Assembly: GCF_000364165.2 (NCBI RefSeq)
Contig: NZ_CP097810.1
Location: 2,172,130-2,236,129, forward strand
DNA from: Clostridium sp. MD294
Lineage (GTDB): Bacteria; Bacillota; Clostridia; Lachnospirales; Anaerotignaceae
DNA: 64,000 bases
Direction of reading: 5' to 3'
Made by a program: the position numbers and the translations under genes. Within the stretch, counting starts at the first letter, position 1. Every line of letters starts with the position of its first letter. The notes beneath the pieces are model-generated. The model worked only from the letters and a program-made list of their open reading frames with translations. It did no database searches and was not told where the DNA came from. Shown here in pieces: positions 44,797 to 53,604 of the stretch.

Positions 44797-45577
44797 TATA
44801 TTTACAAATAACTAAACGGTCATTCATATTTTTTATAAAAGGTAATGTTGCAAAAAGTCTTCCCCTGAAAGAATATTTTTTCATTTCTTCATTAAAACTT
44901 GTGTCACTTACTAATTTTAATCCAGAAACATAACTTTCTAATTCTTTTCCAGAAGAAATTCCCCATTGAAATACAGCATCTGTATTTTTTACAGTATCAT
45001 GATATTTGCTCATTTTATAAAGAAAAGGAGAAGATACCTCTAAAAGTAATATACTCTTTTTAAAATGGCTGCATATAATAGTAAGAAGTTGCTTCACTTG
45101 TTTTTCATTAAAATACATCAATAATCCTTCTATAATAAATATTGTAGTTTTATTTTTTATTACATTTTCTGTCCAAGACGCATCTAAAGCAGATTTTGCT
45201 ATCATATGTACTCTTTGTTGTTGTACAAAATATTCCTTTCTGCACTTTATGACATTAGGCAAATCTAAATCATACCAAATGATTTTTCCATTGTCTACTC
45301 TTTCAAAGCGAGCATCTAATCCGCAACCTATACATATACATACAGCATCTGGTATTTGACGTAATATAGATTTTAATGCTTTATCAATCAATATGGTCCT
45401 TGCTACAACACCTTCATGACTCATAAACTTATCATATTTTTGTGTGTCTATTTGTAATTTCTGTATTATTTCTACTGCTTTTTTATCTTGTATTCTTGCT
45501 TTTTTTCTCATTGTTTCATTTGCTTTAATAACAAGAGGAATTAACATTGTTTCTTCTACACCATATAATATTTTCAT
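44789..45577 (-). CDS. Leucine carboxyl methyltransferase-like SAM methyltransferase
   Basis: This 262-residue protein of the LCM/TcmP family has the arginine-containing VVARTILIDKALK segment, SAM-binding AVCICIGCGLDARFERVD, the acidic IIWYDLDLPNVI and TTIFIIEGLLMYFNEKQV. Bacterial members methylate carboxyl groups of small molecules; target unknown. ATG 45577 follows AAAGGAGTG at a good distance; a GTG at 45589 overlaps that site. Confidence 0.88.
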   Translation of the reverse strand: MKILYGVEETMLIPLVIKANETMRKKARIQDKKAVEIIQKLQIDTQKYDKFMSHEGVVARTILIDKALKSILRQIPDAVCICIGCGLDARFERVDNGKIIWYDLDLPNVIKCRKEYFVQQQRVHMIAKSALDASWTENVIKNKTTIFIIEGLLMYFNEKQVKQLLTIICSHFKKSILLLEVSSPFLYKMSKYHDTVKNTDAVFQWGISSGKELESYVSGLKLVSDTSFNEEMKKYSFRGRLFATLPFIKNMNDRLVICKYKQ

Positions 45578-45686
45578 TTCAGAAATCACTCCTTTTTAGT
45601 TAATTTATAGTAATATTGGTTACTATATGCTAACTAAATAATAACACATTATACTATAAATTGCAAGCAATAAATCATACTAAATT

Positions 45687-45762
45687 GATAAAAAATAAAA
45701 TACAAACAGAAATTTATCAATTTTATAAATAATCAATAACATTTGCTGTTTGTATTTTATAA
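45687..45762 (-). terminator. Terminator of the DUF7666/pentapeptide pseudogene
   Basis: On the minus strand ATAAAATACAAACAG pairs with CTGTTTGTATTTTATT, followed by TTTTATC; a second smaller inverted pair lies inside. Confidence 0.7.
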
Positions 45763-45770
45763 ATCTATTT

Positions 45771-47072
45771 TTATTTATTTATATCAATTCCTGTCATTTG
45801 TTTAAATATAGCAGCATCAAAATTAGGTATCCATTGAATAATATTTTTTTCTCTATCACTTAGACTTTTCCACCATATTTGGCAAGCCTCATAAAAATTA
45901 TAATATTTTAAATAGCCTCCTGTCACAGTAAATTCTTTATGTCTTTGTTTTTCTTCTTCTGTCATATTTTCTTTTGAAATCCATTCTGTTAAAGTGATAC
46001 GACTTAATATTCTATTTGCTTTACTATTTTTCCAAATTCTATAAGTCCAGTCAGAAGGTTTATCAAATAAACAAATTTTAGGCTCTATGGTATTAAAACA
46101 GCCATTTGAAAAGTTAGTTTTATTCCAATCTCCTATATTATAGTTCCCTTTATTATATTTTCCTGTATTGTGATTTCCTTTGTTTTGTTCTCCTGTATTG
46201 TAATGCCCTATGTTACAGTTTGCTGTATTAAAACTTCCTATATTATAGCTACCTGTATTTTGTGCTCCTATATTGTAAGCCCCTATATTATAGCTTCCTA
46301 TATTTTTCCTTCCTACATTATAATGTCCTATATTGTCATTTCCTGTATTACGACTTCCTTCGTTATAGCTTCCTGTATTAAAGTTTCCCTTATTGTACTC
46401 TCCTACATTAGCATTTCCTTTATTAGCAATTCCAATATTACGATAGTCTTTAGTATATTGGCCTATATTGAGTATATAAAGCACTTCTAGCCAATTTAAT
46501 TCTTTTATTATTTTTATTTTATTGGTACAACACTTTCTTCCTAGGGAATAAAAATCAATATCTCCTAATGCAGCAACTTCTGCTATACGATATTCTTTTT
46601 TTTCTCCAATAACACAATAATCTAAACAGTCTAACAAATTTAAACAATAATGAAATCCTTTTTCACAGTATTTTGGTGTTATATTTTCTTTATAAACTCT
46701 GCCAACTTTAAATTTCATTCCTTTAAAATTCCAATCAGAATGAAACACTTTATAGCCTTTATTAATATTTAATAAATTCATGACTTCTTGCCAGTCTAAT
46801 TCTCTCACAATTTGAATTTTGTTAGTACAACATTTACTAGTGTTCAAATCAAAATCTACATCACCTAATGCAAGCACTTCTGTTACTTTATTTTTGCTAT
46901 TAAATTCATAATAAGCAAAACAGTCTTCTAATATCAAACAAAAATGAATACCACTTTTACAACATTGTGGTGTTACATTTTCTTCATAGATTTTGCCAAC
47001 TTCAAATTTTATATTTCTACAAGTTCAATCAGGCTGAAATACTTTGTACCCCCTTATTCCCTTTTCCCCCAT
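45771..47072 (-). pseudogene. DUF7666/pentapeptide-like repeat gene interrupted by one in-frame TGA
   Basis: A frame with ATG 47072 behind AAAGGTGAAAAAT reads MGEKGIRGYKVFQPD, then TGA (47025-47027), then TCRNIKFEVG and on without further stops to 45771 (434 codons). The intact part reopens at 46937. It has two copies of a module (GYKVF-DW-F-G-KFKVG...GFHYCLNLLDCLDY...ALGDIDF, DUF7666 type) followed by about 25 five-residue repeats of the form N-x-G-x-Y/F/H, which should fold as a beta-helix. The second copy has Trp (SDWN) where the stop stands, so TGG became TGA. Other genes here use TGA as stop and TGG as Trp. It resembles phage-associated proteins. Confidence 0.8.
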
Positions 47073-47103
47073 ATTTTTCACCTTTCTTTACTAAAAAAAC
47101 ACT

Positions 47104-47817
47104 TTACAAACTTTTTAAATAACTAATTTCTTTTTGTGTCAAATATCTATAGTTCCCTTTTTTCAAATCTTTTAAAAATAATGTTCCTGTTCCAATTCTT
47201 TTTAATTGTGCTACAGGGTGTTTAATTGCTTGACACATTTTTCTGACTTGTCTGTTTCTTCCTTCTTGTATTACAATACGAACAGTGGTATATTTTTTTT
47301 CTTTTTGCAATATTTCTAATTTTGCTGGCTCTGTTTTTTTGCCATCAATTACAATACCTCTACGAAATTGTATTATATTATGCTCTGAAGGTATTCCAAA
47401 CAATTTTGCTTCATATGTTTTTTCAATATGATGTTTTGGGTGTGTCAAATGATATGTCAAATCGCCGTCATTTGTCAATAAAAGCAATCCTGATGTATCA
47501 TAATCTAAACGTCCTACAGGATATACTCTTTCAGTAACATCTCCTAGCAAATCCATTACAGTAGGTCTTTGAAATTGGTCTTTTACTGTCGTAACATAAC
47601 CCTCTGGTTTATGAAGCATAATATATATAAAGTTTTGTTTGATTTCTACTTTTTTATTTTGATATAATATAATATCATTTTGAGTATCTATTTTTGTACC
47701 TAATTCTGTTATTACTTTTCCATTTACTTGTACTTTTCCCATTACAATCAACTCTTCTGCTTTTCGACGAGAAGCAACACCTGCTTCTGCCAAAAACTTT
47801 TGCAGTCTAATTTCCAT
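47104..47817 (-). CDS. rluB: 16S/23S rRNA pseudouridine synthase, RluB/RsuA family
   Basis: This 237-residue enzyme has an N-terminal S4 RNA-binding domain (about 1-60, RLQKFLAEAGVASRRKAEELI) and a catalytic domain with Asp105 in GRLDYDTSGLLLLTNDGDL. It isomerises specific uridines in rRNA. The C-terminal VRIVIQEGRNRQVRKMCQAIKHPVAQLKRIGTG is characteristic. Start ATG 47817 follows GGAGGAAGTAT. It is the last of the run scpA-scpB-dacF-rluB, a common clostridial order. Confidence 0.93.
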   Translation of the reverse strand: MEIRLQKFLAEAGVASRRKAEELIVMGKVQVNGKVITELGTKIDTQNDIILYQNKKVEIKQNFIYIMLHKPEGYVTTVKDQFQRPTVMDLLGDVTERVYPVGRLDYDTSGLLLLTNDGDLTYHLTHPKHHIEKTYEAKLFGIPSEHNIIQFRRGIVIDGKKTEPAKLEILQKEKKYTTVRIVIQEGRNRQVRKMCQAIKHPVAQLKRIGTGTLFLKDLKKGNYRYLTQKEISYLKSL

Positions 47818-48006
47818 ATACTTCCTCCCAAAATACTACTTTTATAAACTTTTTATTATATCTTCTAATCCTCTTATTAATGCGTGTTGTAAAACACTTA
47901 TATTATTTTTGTAGTTAGGCTATTTCATTTTAATAATTTTAAATTCTTCACTTATCATTGCAATTGTTTTTTTATTTTTTTTACTCCTTCCCCATACGAT
48001 ATAAAA

Positions 48007-49179
48007 TTATTTCAATTTTTTATCTAAAGGAAAATCATTCCATTTTTTTGTTAAATATTCTAGCATTTGTATTAGTGTATATCTTTCTGCTTCTTCTGCT
48101 GCTATAATATCAATTTTGGCAATACAACTGTTCCCTAACATAATTTCTGCTGTTCCTAATTTTTGTCCTTTTAACACAGGTGCTTCCATTTCACTTATTT
48201 GTGTAGCATATATCTGTATATTATCAAGTTCTTCTTGTGAAAATAATCCTTCAAAACCGTCTGCTAATATCGCTGGAACACTTTCCTTTTGAGAATACAG
48301 CACCGTTGTAGGTTTCAATTCTTGTCCTTCTTTTGCAATAATTTCTTTTTTATAGTTATTAAAACCATAGTCCATAAGTGCCTTAGTGTCTTTCCATTTT
48401 TGTTCTCTTCCTTCTTTTCCCCAACCACTTGCTAATACTGTTGTAATTAACATAATATCATCTCTTTTTGCTGCTCCTACAAAACACTGTCCTGCTTTAT
48501 TGGTATAACCTGTTTTTACACCCATTGCTCCTTGATATTCTTGTAAAAAGCGGTCTTGATTTGTAATATAATAATATTTTCCTTCTCCACCTTTCATAGG
48601 TAATGTAACAGAAGGTGTATTTATAATTTCTACAAATTTGTCATTTTGTAGTGCATAACGAGCAATCAAAGCCATATCTTTCGCTGTAGAATGATGTTGG
48701 TCAAATGTCAAATGCCCATCTAAACCATTAGGAGAACCAAAAACAGTATCCTCTGCACCAATTTCTTTTGCTTTTGCTGTCATTTTTTCACAAAATTCAT
48801 CTACACTTCCTCCAACTTGCTCTGCTAATGCTACTGCTGCATCATTATATGATTTTAGCATCATAGCATATAAAAGGTCTTCTTCTCTTATTTGCTCTCC
48901 TGCTGTCAAATTCATACGTACCTGAGGTGATTTTGCTGCTCTTGTGCTTACAGTAATCATTTCATCTAGATTACCTTCTTCTAATACAAGTATTGCTGTC
49001 ATAATTTTAGTAGTACTTGCCATTGTCAAAGGCTCTGTTTCATTTTTACCCCAAAGCACACGACCACTTTCTCCGTCTATCAATACTGCTCCTTTTGCTG
49101 CAACAGAAGGTGGTTCAGAAGCATATGCTGTTTGGCAAAATAAAAATAGTGCTGTCATATAAATGAATAATTTTTTCAT
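48007..49179 (-). CDS. D-alanyl-D-alanine carboxypeptidase (DacF/DacB-like)
   Basis: This 390-residue penicillin-binding protein removes the terminal D-Ala from peptidoglycan stem peptides. It has a signal peptide (MKKLFIYMTALFLFCQTAYA), Ser55-Thr-Thr-Lys58 (SxxK), Ser110-Tyr-Asn (SxN) and Lys222-Thr-Gly (KTG), then a C-terminal beta domain of the PBP5_C type (about 285-370). Downstream of scpAB is the usual place of DacF in spore formers, where it shapes the spore cortex. Start ATG 49179 follows AAGAGGGATTGT. Confidence 0.93.
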   Translation of the reverse strand: MKKLFIYMTALFLFCQTAYASEPPSVAAKGAVLIDGESGRVLWGKNETEPLTMASTTKIMTAILVLEEGNLDEMITVSTRAAKSPQVRMNLTAGEQIREEDLLYAMMLKSYNDAAVALAEQVGGSVDEFCEKMTAKAKEIGAEDTVFGSPNGLDGHLTFDQHHSTAKDMALIARYALQNDKFVEIINTPSVTLPMKGGEGKYYYITNQDRFLQEYQGAMGVKTGYTNKAGQCFVGAAKRDDIMLITTVLASGWGKEGREQKWKDTKALMDYGFNNYKKEIIAKEGQELKPTTVLYSQKESVPAILADGFEGLFSQEELDNIQIYATQISEMEAPVLKGQKLGTAEIMLGNSCIAKIDIIAAEEAERYTLIQMLEYLTKKWNDFPLDKKLK

Positions 49180-49244
49180 ACAATCCCTCTTTTTTCTCTT
49201 TTGGATTAGTATGTCAAATCAGTATCAAAAATCATCTGGAAATT

Positions 49245-49778
49245 TTACACATCTATTATAGTATTTGCTTCTTCCTGTAAAGGAGGTAATTCATTTGTAG
49301 ATTTAAAACCAAAATATCTTAAAAATTCATTTGTTGTACCAAATAATATTGGCTTTCCAGGCACATTTAGTCTTCCTGTTTCACAAATTAAATTTTTTTC
49401 TATTAATTTATTTACTGCATGGTCAGCACTAACACCTCTAATTTCTTCTATTTGTGCCTTTGTAATAGGCTGTTTGTAAGCAATAATTGCTAATGTTTCT
49501 AAAAGTGCTTGTGTCATGCCTTGCCTTTTAGGACTTTTATACATATTTCTAATAAATTCAAAACATTCTGCTGCAGTACACATTTGATAACCATTATCAA
49601 TTTCTATAATTCGTATGCCTCTTTTTTCTGTTTCATATTTTTCTGCTAATGTCTTAATAATTGCTTTTGTTGTTGCTTTATCTAGTTCTATTGTTTGAGC
49701 AATAGTAGCTAAAGGTACTGCTTCTCCCGAAATAAAAAGCAATGCCTCTACCACTGCTTCAAACTCTGTCAATTTCAT
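49245..49778 (-). CDS. scpB: Segregation and condensation protein B
   Basis: This 177-residue kleisin-associated protein works with ScpA and Smc in chromosome condensation. It has two winged-helix domains; the segment TLAIIAYKQPITKAQIEEIRGVSADHAVNKLIEKNLI is diagnostic. ATG 49778 follows GGAAGTGATAATA; the frame extends to 49793. It overlaps scpA by 20 bp, so translation is coupled. Confidence 0.95.
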   Translation of the reverse strand: MKLTEFEAVVEALLFISGEAVPLATIAQTIELDKATTKAIIKTLAEKYETEKRGIRIIEIDNGYQMCTAAECFEFIRNMYKSPKRQGMTQALLETLAIIAYKQPITKAQIEEIRGVSADHAVNKLIEKNLICETGRLNVPGKPILFGTTNEFLRYFGFKSTNELPPLQEEANTIIDV

Positions 49779-50541
49779 TATTATCACTTCCATTTACTTT
49801 TGTAATTAAAATTTCTGAAAAAGTTTCTTTTTGAGAAACAGAAACTTCTTTCATTTTTATCAGCTCTAGCAATGCTAAAAATGTTACAACAATTTCCATT
49901 TTTACTGCTTCAGAGCGAAAAATAGTATAAAATGAAACAGAAGAACGAAGTATTAACAAATCTCTTATATAATCTATTTTTTCATCAATAGTATATAAAT
50001 CTCTCTGTACAGATTTAAAAGAACTTCTTACTCTATCTACTTTTGTTTCTCGTCTTTTCATTACTTCTGTAAATGCTTCGTATAAATTGTTTAATGTAAT
50101 GCCACATAAAAATTTTTCTAAATCTACATTTTCCTCATTACTTTGTTTTAATTTTTCTATTGCCTTATCTGCTTCTTTATATAATACTAATGCTGCTATT
50201 TCTTCTCTCTTTTTAAAGTCTTCTGTAATTTCTTTAAACTTTTTATATTCCAACAACTTATTTACTAACTCTTCTCTTGGGTCTTGTTGCTGTTGTTGTT
50301 CTTGTTTTTGTTTAGGTAAAAGCAATTTTGATTTTATCTCAATGAGCGTCGCTGCCATAATTAAAAATTCACTCATATTATCCATATTTTTATATTCAGC
50401 TTGGTCTAAAAAAGCAATATATTGCTCTGTTAACTGTGCGATAGGAATGTCATAAATATCAATTTCATTTTTTTCTATTAAATGAAATAATAAATCAAAA
50501 GGCCCTTCAAATGCTTCTAGATGTACATTAATGCTCCTCAC
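49759..50541 (-). CDS. scpA: Segregation and condensation protein A
   Basis: This 260-residue kleisin of the SMC complex starts at GTG 50541 behind AAGGAG. The N-terminal HLEAFEGPFDLLFHLIEKNEIDIYDIPI and C-terminal VVTFLALLELIKMKEV segments are the Smc-binding ends, with a poly-Gln/Lys central linker (KQKQEQQQQQDP). It precedes scpB and follows the M50-like gene, a common clostridial order. Confidence 0.95.
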   Translation of the reverse strand: MRSINVHLEAFEGPFDLLFHLIEKNEIDIYDIPIAQLTEQYIAFLDQAEYKNMDNMSEFLIMAATLIEIKSKLLLPKQKQEQQQQQDPREELVNKLLEYKKFKEITEDFKKREEIAALVLYKEADKAIEKLKQSNEENVDLEKFLCGITLNNLYEAFTEVMKRRETKVDRVRSSFKSVQRDLYTIDEKIDYIRDLLILRSSVSFYTIFRSEAVKMEIVVTFLALLELIKMKEVSVSQKETFSEILITKVNGSDNNEIDRV

Positions 50542-50583
50542 AACAATTTCTCCTTATTAAAATATTGCTTATAGCGTATCATA

Positions 50584-51219
50584 TTACAAAAAGAAAAGCA
50601 ACATTTCCATACCTCTTATAATTGTTAGTGAAATCGTATCTAATAAAGAACCAAATACACGAAATACCAGTAAAAATATAAAAATAACTTGTATTATTTT
50701 TTCATATTGCATATAAGTAAAATATTGTTTTGCAGGTAATACCAATGAAAGTACTTTAACACAATCCATAGGAGGTACAGGTAAACAATTGCAAACTGCA
50801 AAAGATACATTATACAAAATTAATACATTTAAAAATGTACTCACAGCACTATTATAAATAGGAAGTATTTTCCAAATAATCAATGCTATAAATGCTAATA
50901 TTATATTTGCTACACTAGGCAATATTGCCACTAACAAAGAGTCTTTTTTTCTATTTTTATAATATAGTGGGCTAGTGCGAACTGTTTTGCTCCAACCAAA
51001 AGCACCATATCCTTGTAAAAATGTAATAATAAATAATATTGCTCCTATTGGTTCTGTATATTTTAATGGGTTTAATGTTAGGCTTTTTTCATTTTTAGGT
51101 ACCACATCTCCTAATGCAGTAGATACTGCTGCTCTTGTAAATTCATGACAAGTTACAACAATAAAAAAAGAAATTATACCAAATAATATCTGTAATAATA
51201 TATTTCTACTAAAAAACAT
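50584..51219 (-). CDS. M50-like membrane protein, degenerate site-2 protease
   Basis: This 211-residue polytopic protein corresponds in place and topology to the YwhC-like site-2 protease that commonly precedes scpA in Clostridia. The usual zinc motif HExxH reads His25-Glu26-Phe-Thr-Arg29, so the second histidine is Arg. The second motif is PVPPMD (Asp152), retaining the aspartate, with Cys in place of the usual Gly after it. It therefore may be inactive, or a membrane adaptor. Five to six membrane segments are seen. Start ATG 51219 follows ATAAGGAGTAAGCT. Confidence 0.85.
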   Translation of the reverse strand: MFFSRNILLQILFGIISFFIVVTCHEFTRAAVSTALGDVVPKNEKSLTLNPLKYTEPIGAILFIITFLQGYGAFGWSKTVRTSPLYYKNRKKDSLLVAILPSVANIILAFIALIIWKILPIYNSAVSTFLNVLILYNVSFAVCNCLPVPPMDCVKVLSLVLPAKQYFTYMQYEKIIQVIFIFLLVFRVFGSLLDTISLTIIRGMEMLLFFL

Positions 51220-51296
51220 AGCTTACTCCTTATAAAATATATTTAGGCTATTTTCAATGGAAAACCTATCAACCTATTTTATTTCCTTATCTAATT

Positions 51297-51341
51297 AAGA
51301 AGCTGTTTTTCTTCTTTTTATATTAGAAAAACAGCTTCTTG
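51297..51341. terminator. Hairpin after the GGDEF/EAL gene
   Basis: AAGAAGCTGTTTTTC pairs perfectly with GAAAAACAGCTTCTT across about 15 nt. A clear T run is lacking, so it may terminate inefficiently or stabilise mRNA. Confidence 0.6.
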
Positions 51342-51346
51342 TATTG

Positions 51347-53587
51347 TTATATTTCTTCATAGAAAATCATTTCTTCTAATTCTTCTGATGATACTGGCTC
51401 AGTATAAGAATATCCTTGTATAATAGAGCAACCCATAACCTTCAAAAATTTTACTTGCTTTTCTGACTGAATGTGTTCTGCTATAATTTGTATTCCTAAT
51501 TCTTTGGCAATATCAATTATATTTTTTATAATAATGCGGTCTTTTTCTGTAGGGTCTTCTTGAGGTAAAAATTCGCCTGATAATTTAATACTATCTACAG
51601 AAACCCTTCTCATAATATCTAGAAAAGAATATCCACGACTAAAATCAGCTATAGAAATCATAAAACCATATTCTTTACACTCTGTAATAATTTTTGTATT
51701 TCTATCAATATCATCATAAATTGCTTGTTCTGCTATTTCTAATATTATAAGAGAAGGTGATATTTGATATCTCTCTACAATTGTTTTTAATTTGTTTACA
51801 AAATCTGTTCTATGAATATTTAGTCTTGAAATACTAACAGTTATTGGCAGAGGTACCAGTCCTCTATCAATACAGTCTTTTTGTTTTTTGCAAACTTCTT
51901 CCAATAATATCATATCAAAATTTAATAATATACCTGCTGTTTTTAATACAGACGCAAAATTTTCAGACATAATAAAGCCTTTCTGAGGATGTTTCCATAC
52001 TGCAATTGCTTCTGCTCCTATAAATTCTTTTTGTTCTGTATCAAACTGTATTTCAAAATAAGGAATAAATTCTTTATTTTGTAATGCTGCAAGCATATCA
52101 GGCAATAATTCATTATGAAGTAAAATTTGCTGTCTTAATTCTTTGTCATAAAACAATATTTTTTCATCATGAGATTGTTTTGCCAATTCCAATATTGCAA
52201 TAGTATTCGGTAACATTGTTTCAAAACTTTCTTTTTCACTTAATAAATTAATTGCTGCAGAATAGGTAATTGCATCATTATATATTGCTTCTCCCTCTCT
52301 GATTTTAATTTGACTTAAATTTGCTATAATTTCTTCTATACGTCTTGTTACTTCTGATTTGTTTTTAGCTTTTAGTAAAAGTCCAAAATAGTCCTCTTTC
52401 AATCTTGCTGCTATTTCTTCCTTTTCTAATGATGTACTAATAATATCTGCTGTTTCTCTTAAAATTTGACTTCCCTTTTCATAACCAAATGTATGATTTA
52501 ATATATCAAAATCATCTATGCCAATCATAGCAAATGCATAACCATTTTTGTTTTTACTTTTATTTTTGTTAATGTTTTCATAAAATTTTTGTACTTCCTG
52601 TTTATTTTCTAATGATGTAATAGTGTCTGTGCCACCTACTACTTTTTTATTTCCTTTATGATTTGCTATTATAATTGCTGCTAAAATTATTATTACAATA
52701 TCAATAAGTAAGGCAAATTTTATTACAATATCTGTCACATTTTTCATAGAATATTTTCCTGCTGGTATCACAGAAATCAAATACCAATCATTCCATTCCA
52801 AAGGGCGATATGACATATAATTTACATTATGTTCTCCAGTAACAAATCTTATAATACCTGTTTTTCCTTGTTTCATTTCTTGAGGTAATTTTGATAATTC
52901 ACTGACAGAATAAAATGCGGTATTTCCTTCAAAAGTATTTTCATATTGAAATCCAAAAGGATAAACTTCATTTTCTGGTAATGCAACTGCTTCTCCTGTA
53001 TTTTTTAAAATATAATGTGCTCCTTCTTCAGCAAATAATGTTGTTTCCATAATCTGAGAAAAATCTTCTGCTTTATATACTCCTGTTAAAGCACCTATTA
53101 ACTTTTGTTTTTGTGTAACAGGAACAGATATTGTTAATATATTTTCTCCTGCATCTGTTGTAGTCACATCTGATATTACAATATTATTTCTTTTTACTCT
53201 AGCAATGATAGTAACTTGTTTTCCCTGTTCTCCATCAGAATTTCTCATATTACCGTCCATATCAATCAAAAGCACTTTGTTATATGCTTCATCTTGTGCT
53301 AGCATTTCAATATCTTCTATATTTTTTTGTGAAAAGAGGTCTTCTTCTTTTCCTATTATGCTTGCTGCTGCTCTAAGTTTTTCTATATCAGAAGAAATTT
53401 TTTCTGATACTAAATCTGCTCCTTCTTGTGAAATTTCATTTAATAATATTTCATTGTTTTTTTCCAACGCCATTCCCATATAATAAATGGAAAATTTTGT
53501 AACAACTGCTATCAAAGCAATAACAACTATCATAGCATAAATGAAAAATCTATTTTCTTTTTTAAAAAATTTATTTAAAAATTTCAT
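51347..53587 (-). CDS. Membrane sensor with degenerate GGDEF and EAL-like domains
   Basis: This 746-residue protein has a membrane segment (about 15-35), an extracytoplasmic Cache-like sensor (about 36-290), a second membrane segment (about 290-312), a GGDEF-like domain whose signature reads LKEDYF rather than GGDEF, and an EAL-like domain. In the EAL part the motif is AEAIAVW rather than EALLRW, LEIAEQ rather than ELTES, and IADFSRG rather than DDFGTG. Several metal-binding residues are altered, so it is more likely a c-di-GMP sensor or adaptor than an enzyme. ATG 53587 follows AGGTGAAAAAA. It is next to the FapA-like gene. Confidence 0.85.
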   Translation of the reverse strand: MKFLNKFFKKENRFFIYAMIVVIALIAVVTKFSIYYMGMALEKNNEILLNEISQEGADLVSEKISSDIEKLRAAASIIGKEEDLFSQKNIEDIEMLAQDEAYNKVLLIDMDGNMRNSDGEQGKQVTIIARVKRNNIVISDVTTTDAGENILTISVPVTQKQKLIGALTGVYKAEDFSQIMETTLFAEEGAHYILKNTGEAVALPENEVYPFGFQYENTFEGNTAFYSVSELSKLPQEMKQGKTGIIRFVTGEHNVNYMSYRPLEWNDWYLISVIPAGKYSMKNVTDIVIKFALLIDIVIIILAAIIIANHKGNKKVVGGTDTITSLENKQEVQKFYENINKNKSKNKNGYAFAMIGIDDFDILNHTFGYEKGSQILRETADIISTSLEKEEIAARLKEDYFGLLLKAKNKSEVTRRIEEIIANLSQIKIREGEAIYNDAITYSAAINLLSEKESFETMLPNTIAILELAKQSHDEKILFYDKELRQQILLHNELLPDMLAALQNKEFIPYFEIQFDTEQKEFIGAEAIAVWKHPQKGFIMSENFASVLKTAGILLNFDMILLEEVCKKQKDCIDRGLVPLPITVSISRLNIHRTDFVNKLKTIVERYQISPSLIILEIAEQAIYDDIDRNTKIITECKEYGFMISIADFSRGYSFLDIMRRVSVDSIKLSGEFLPQEDPTEKDRIIIKNIIDIAKELGIQIIAEHIQSEKQVKFLKVMGCSIIQGYSYTEPVSSEELEEMIFYEEI

Positions 53588-53604
53588 TTTTTTCACCTAA
53601 TTCC

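Noticed and set aside
46170..46490. 106-codon frame opposite the pentapeptide-like tract, and the 15-bp periodic DNA that looks like a tandem or CRISPR-like repeat
   Set aside because: The period is the codon period of five-residue protein repeats; units vary in sequence and have no spacers, so it is not a CRISPR array, and the antisense frame follows from the same bias.
47025..47027. TGA as a Trp or selenocysteine codon
   Set aside because: Other genes in the window end in TGA and use TGG for Trp, no SECIS-like hairpin stands out just after the codon, and the paralogous position is Trp, so a nonsense change is simpler.
50087..50455. 122-codon plus-strand frame over scpA with poly-Cys
   Set aside because: The Cys run is the reverse complement of the poly-Gln linker of ScpA.
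50584..51219. M50-like protein as the SpoIVFB protease for sigma-K
   Set aside because: It lacks the second zinc histidine, sits in the scpAB locus where a different M50 subgroup is usual, and no SpoIVFA-like gene is next to it.
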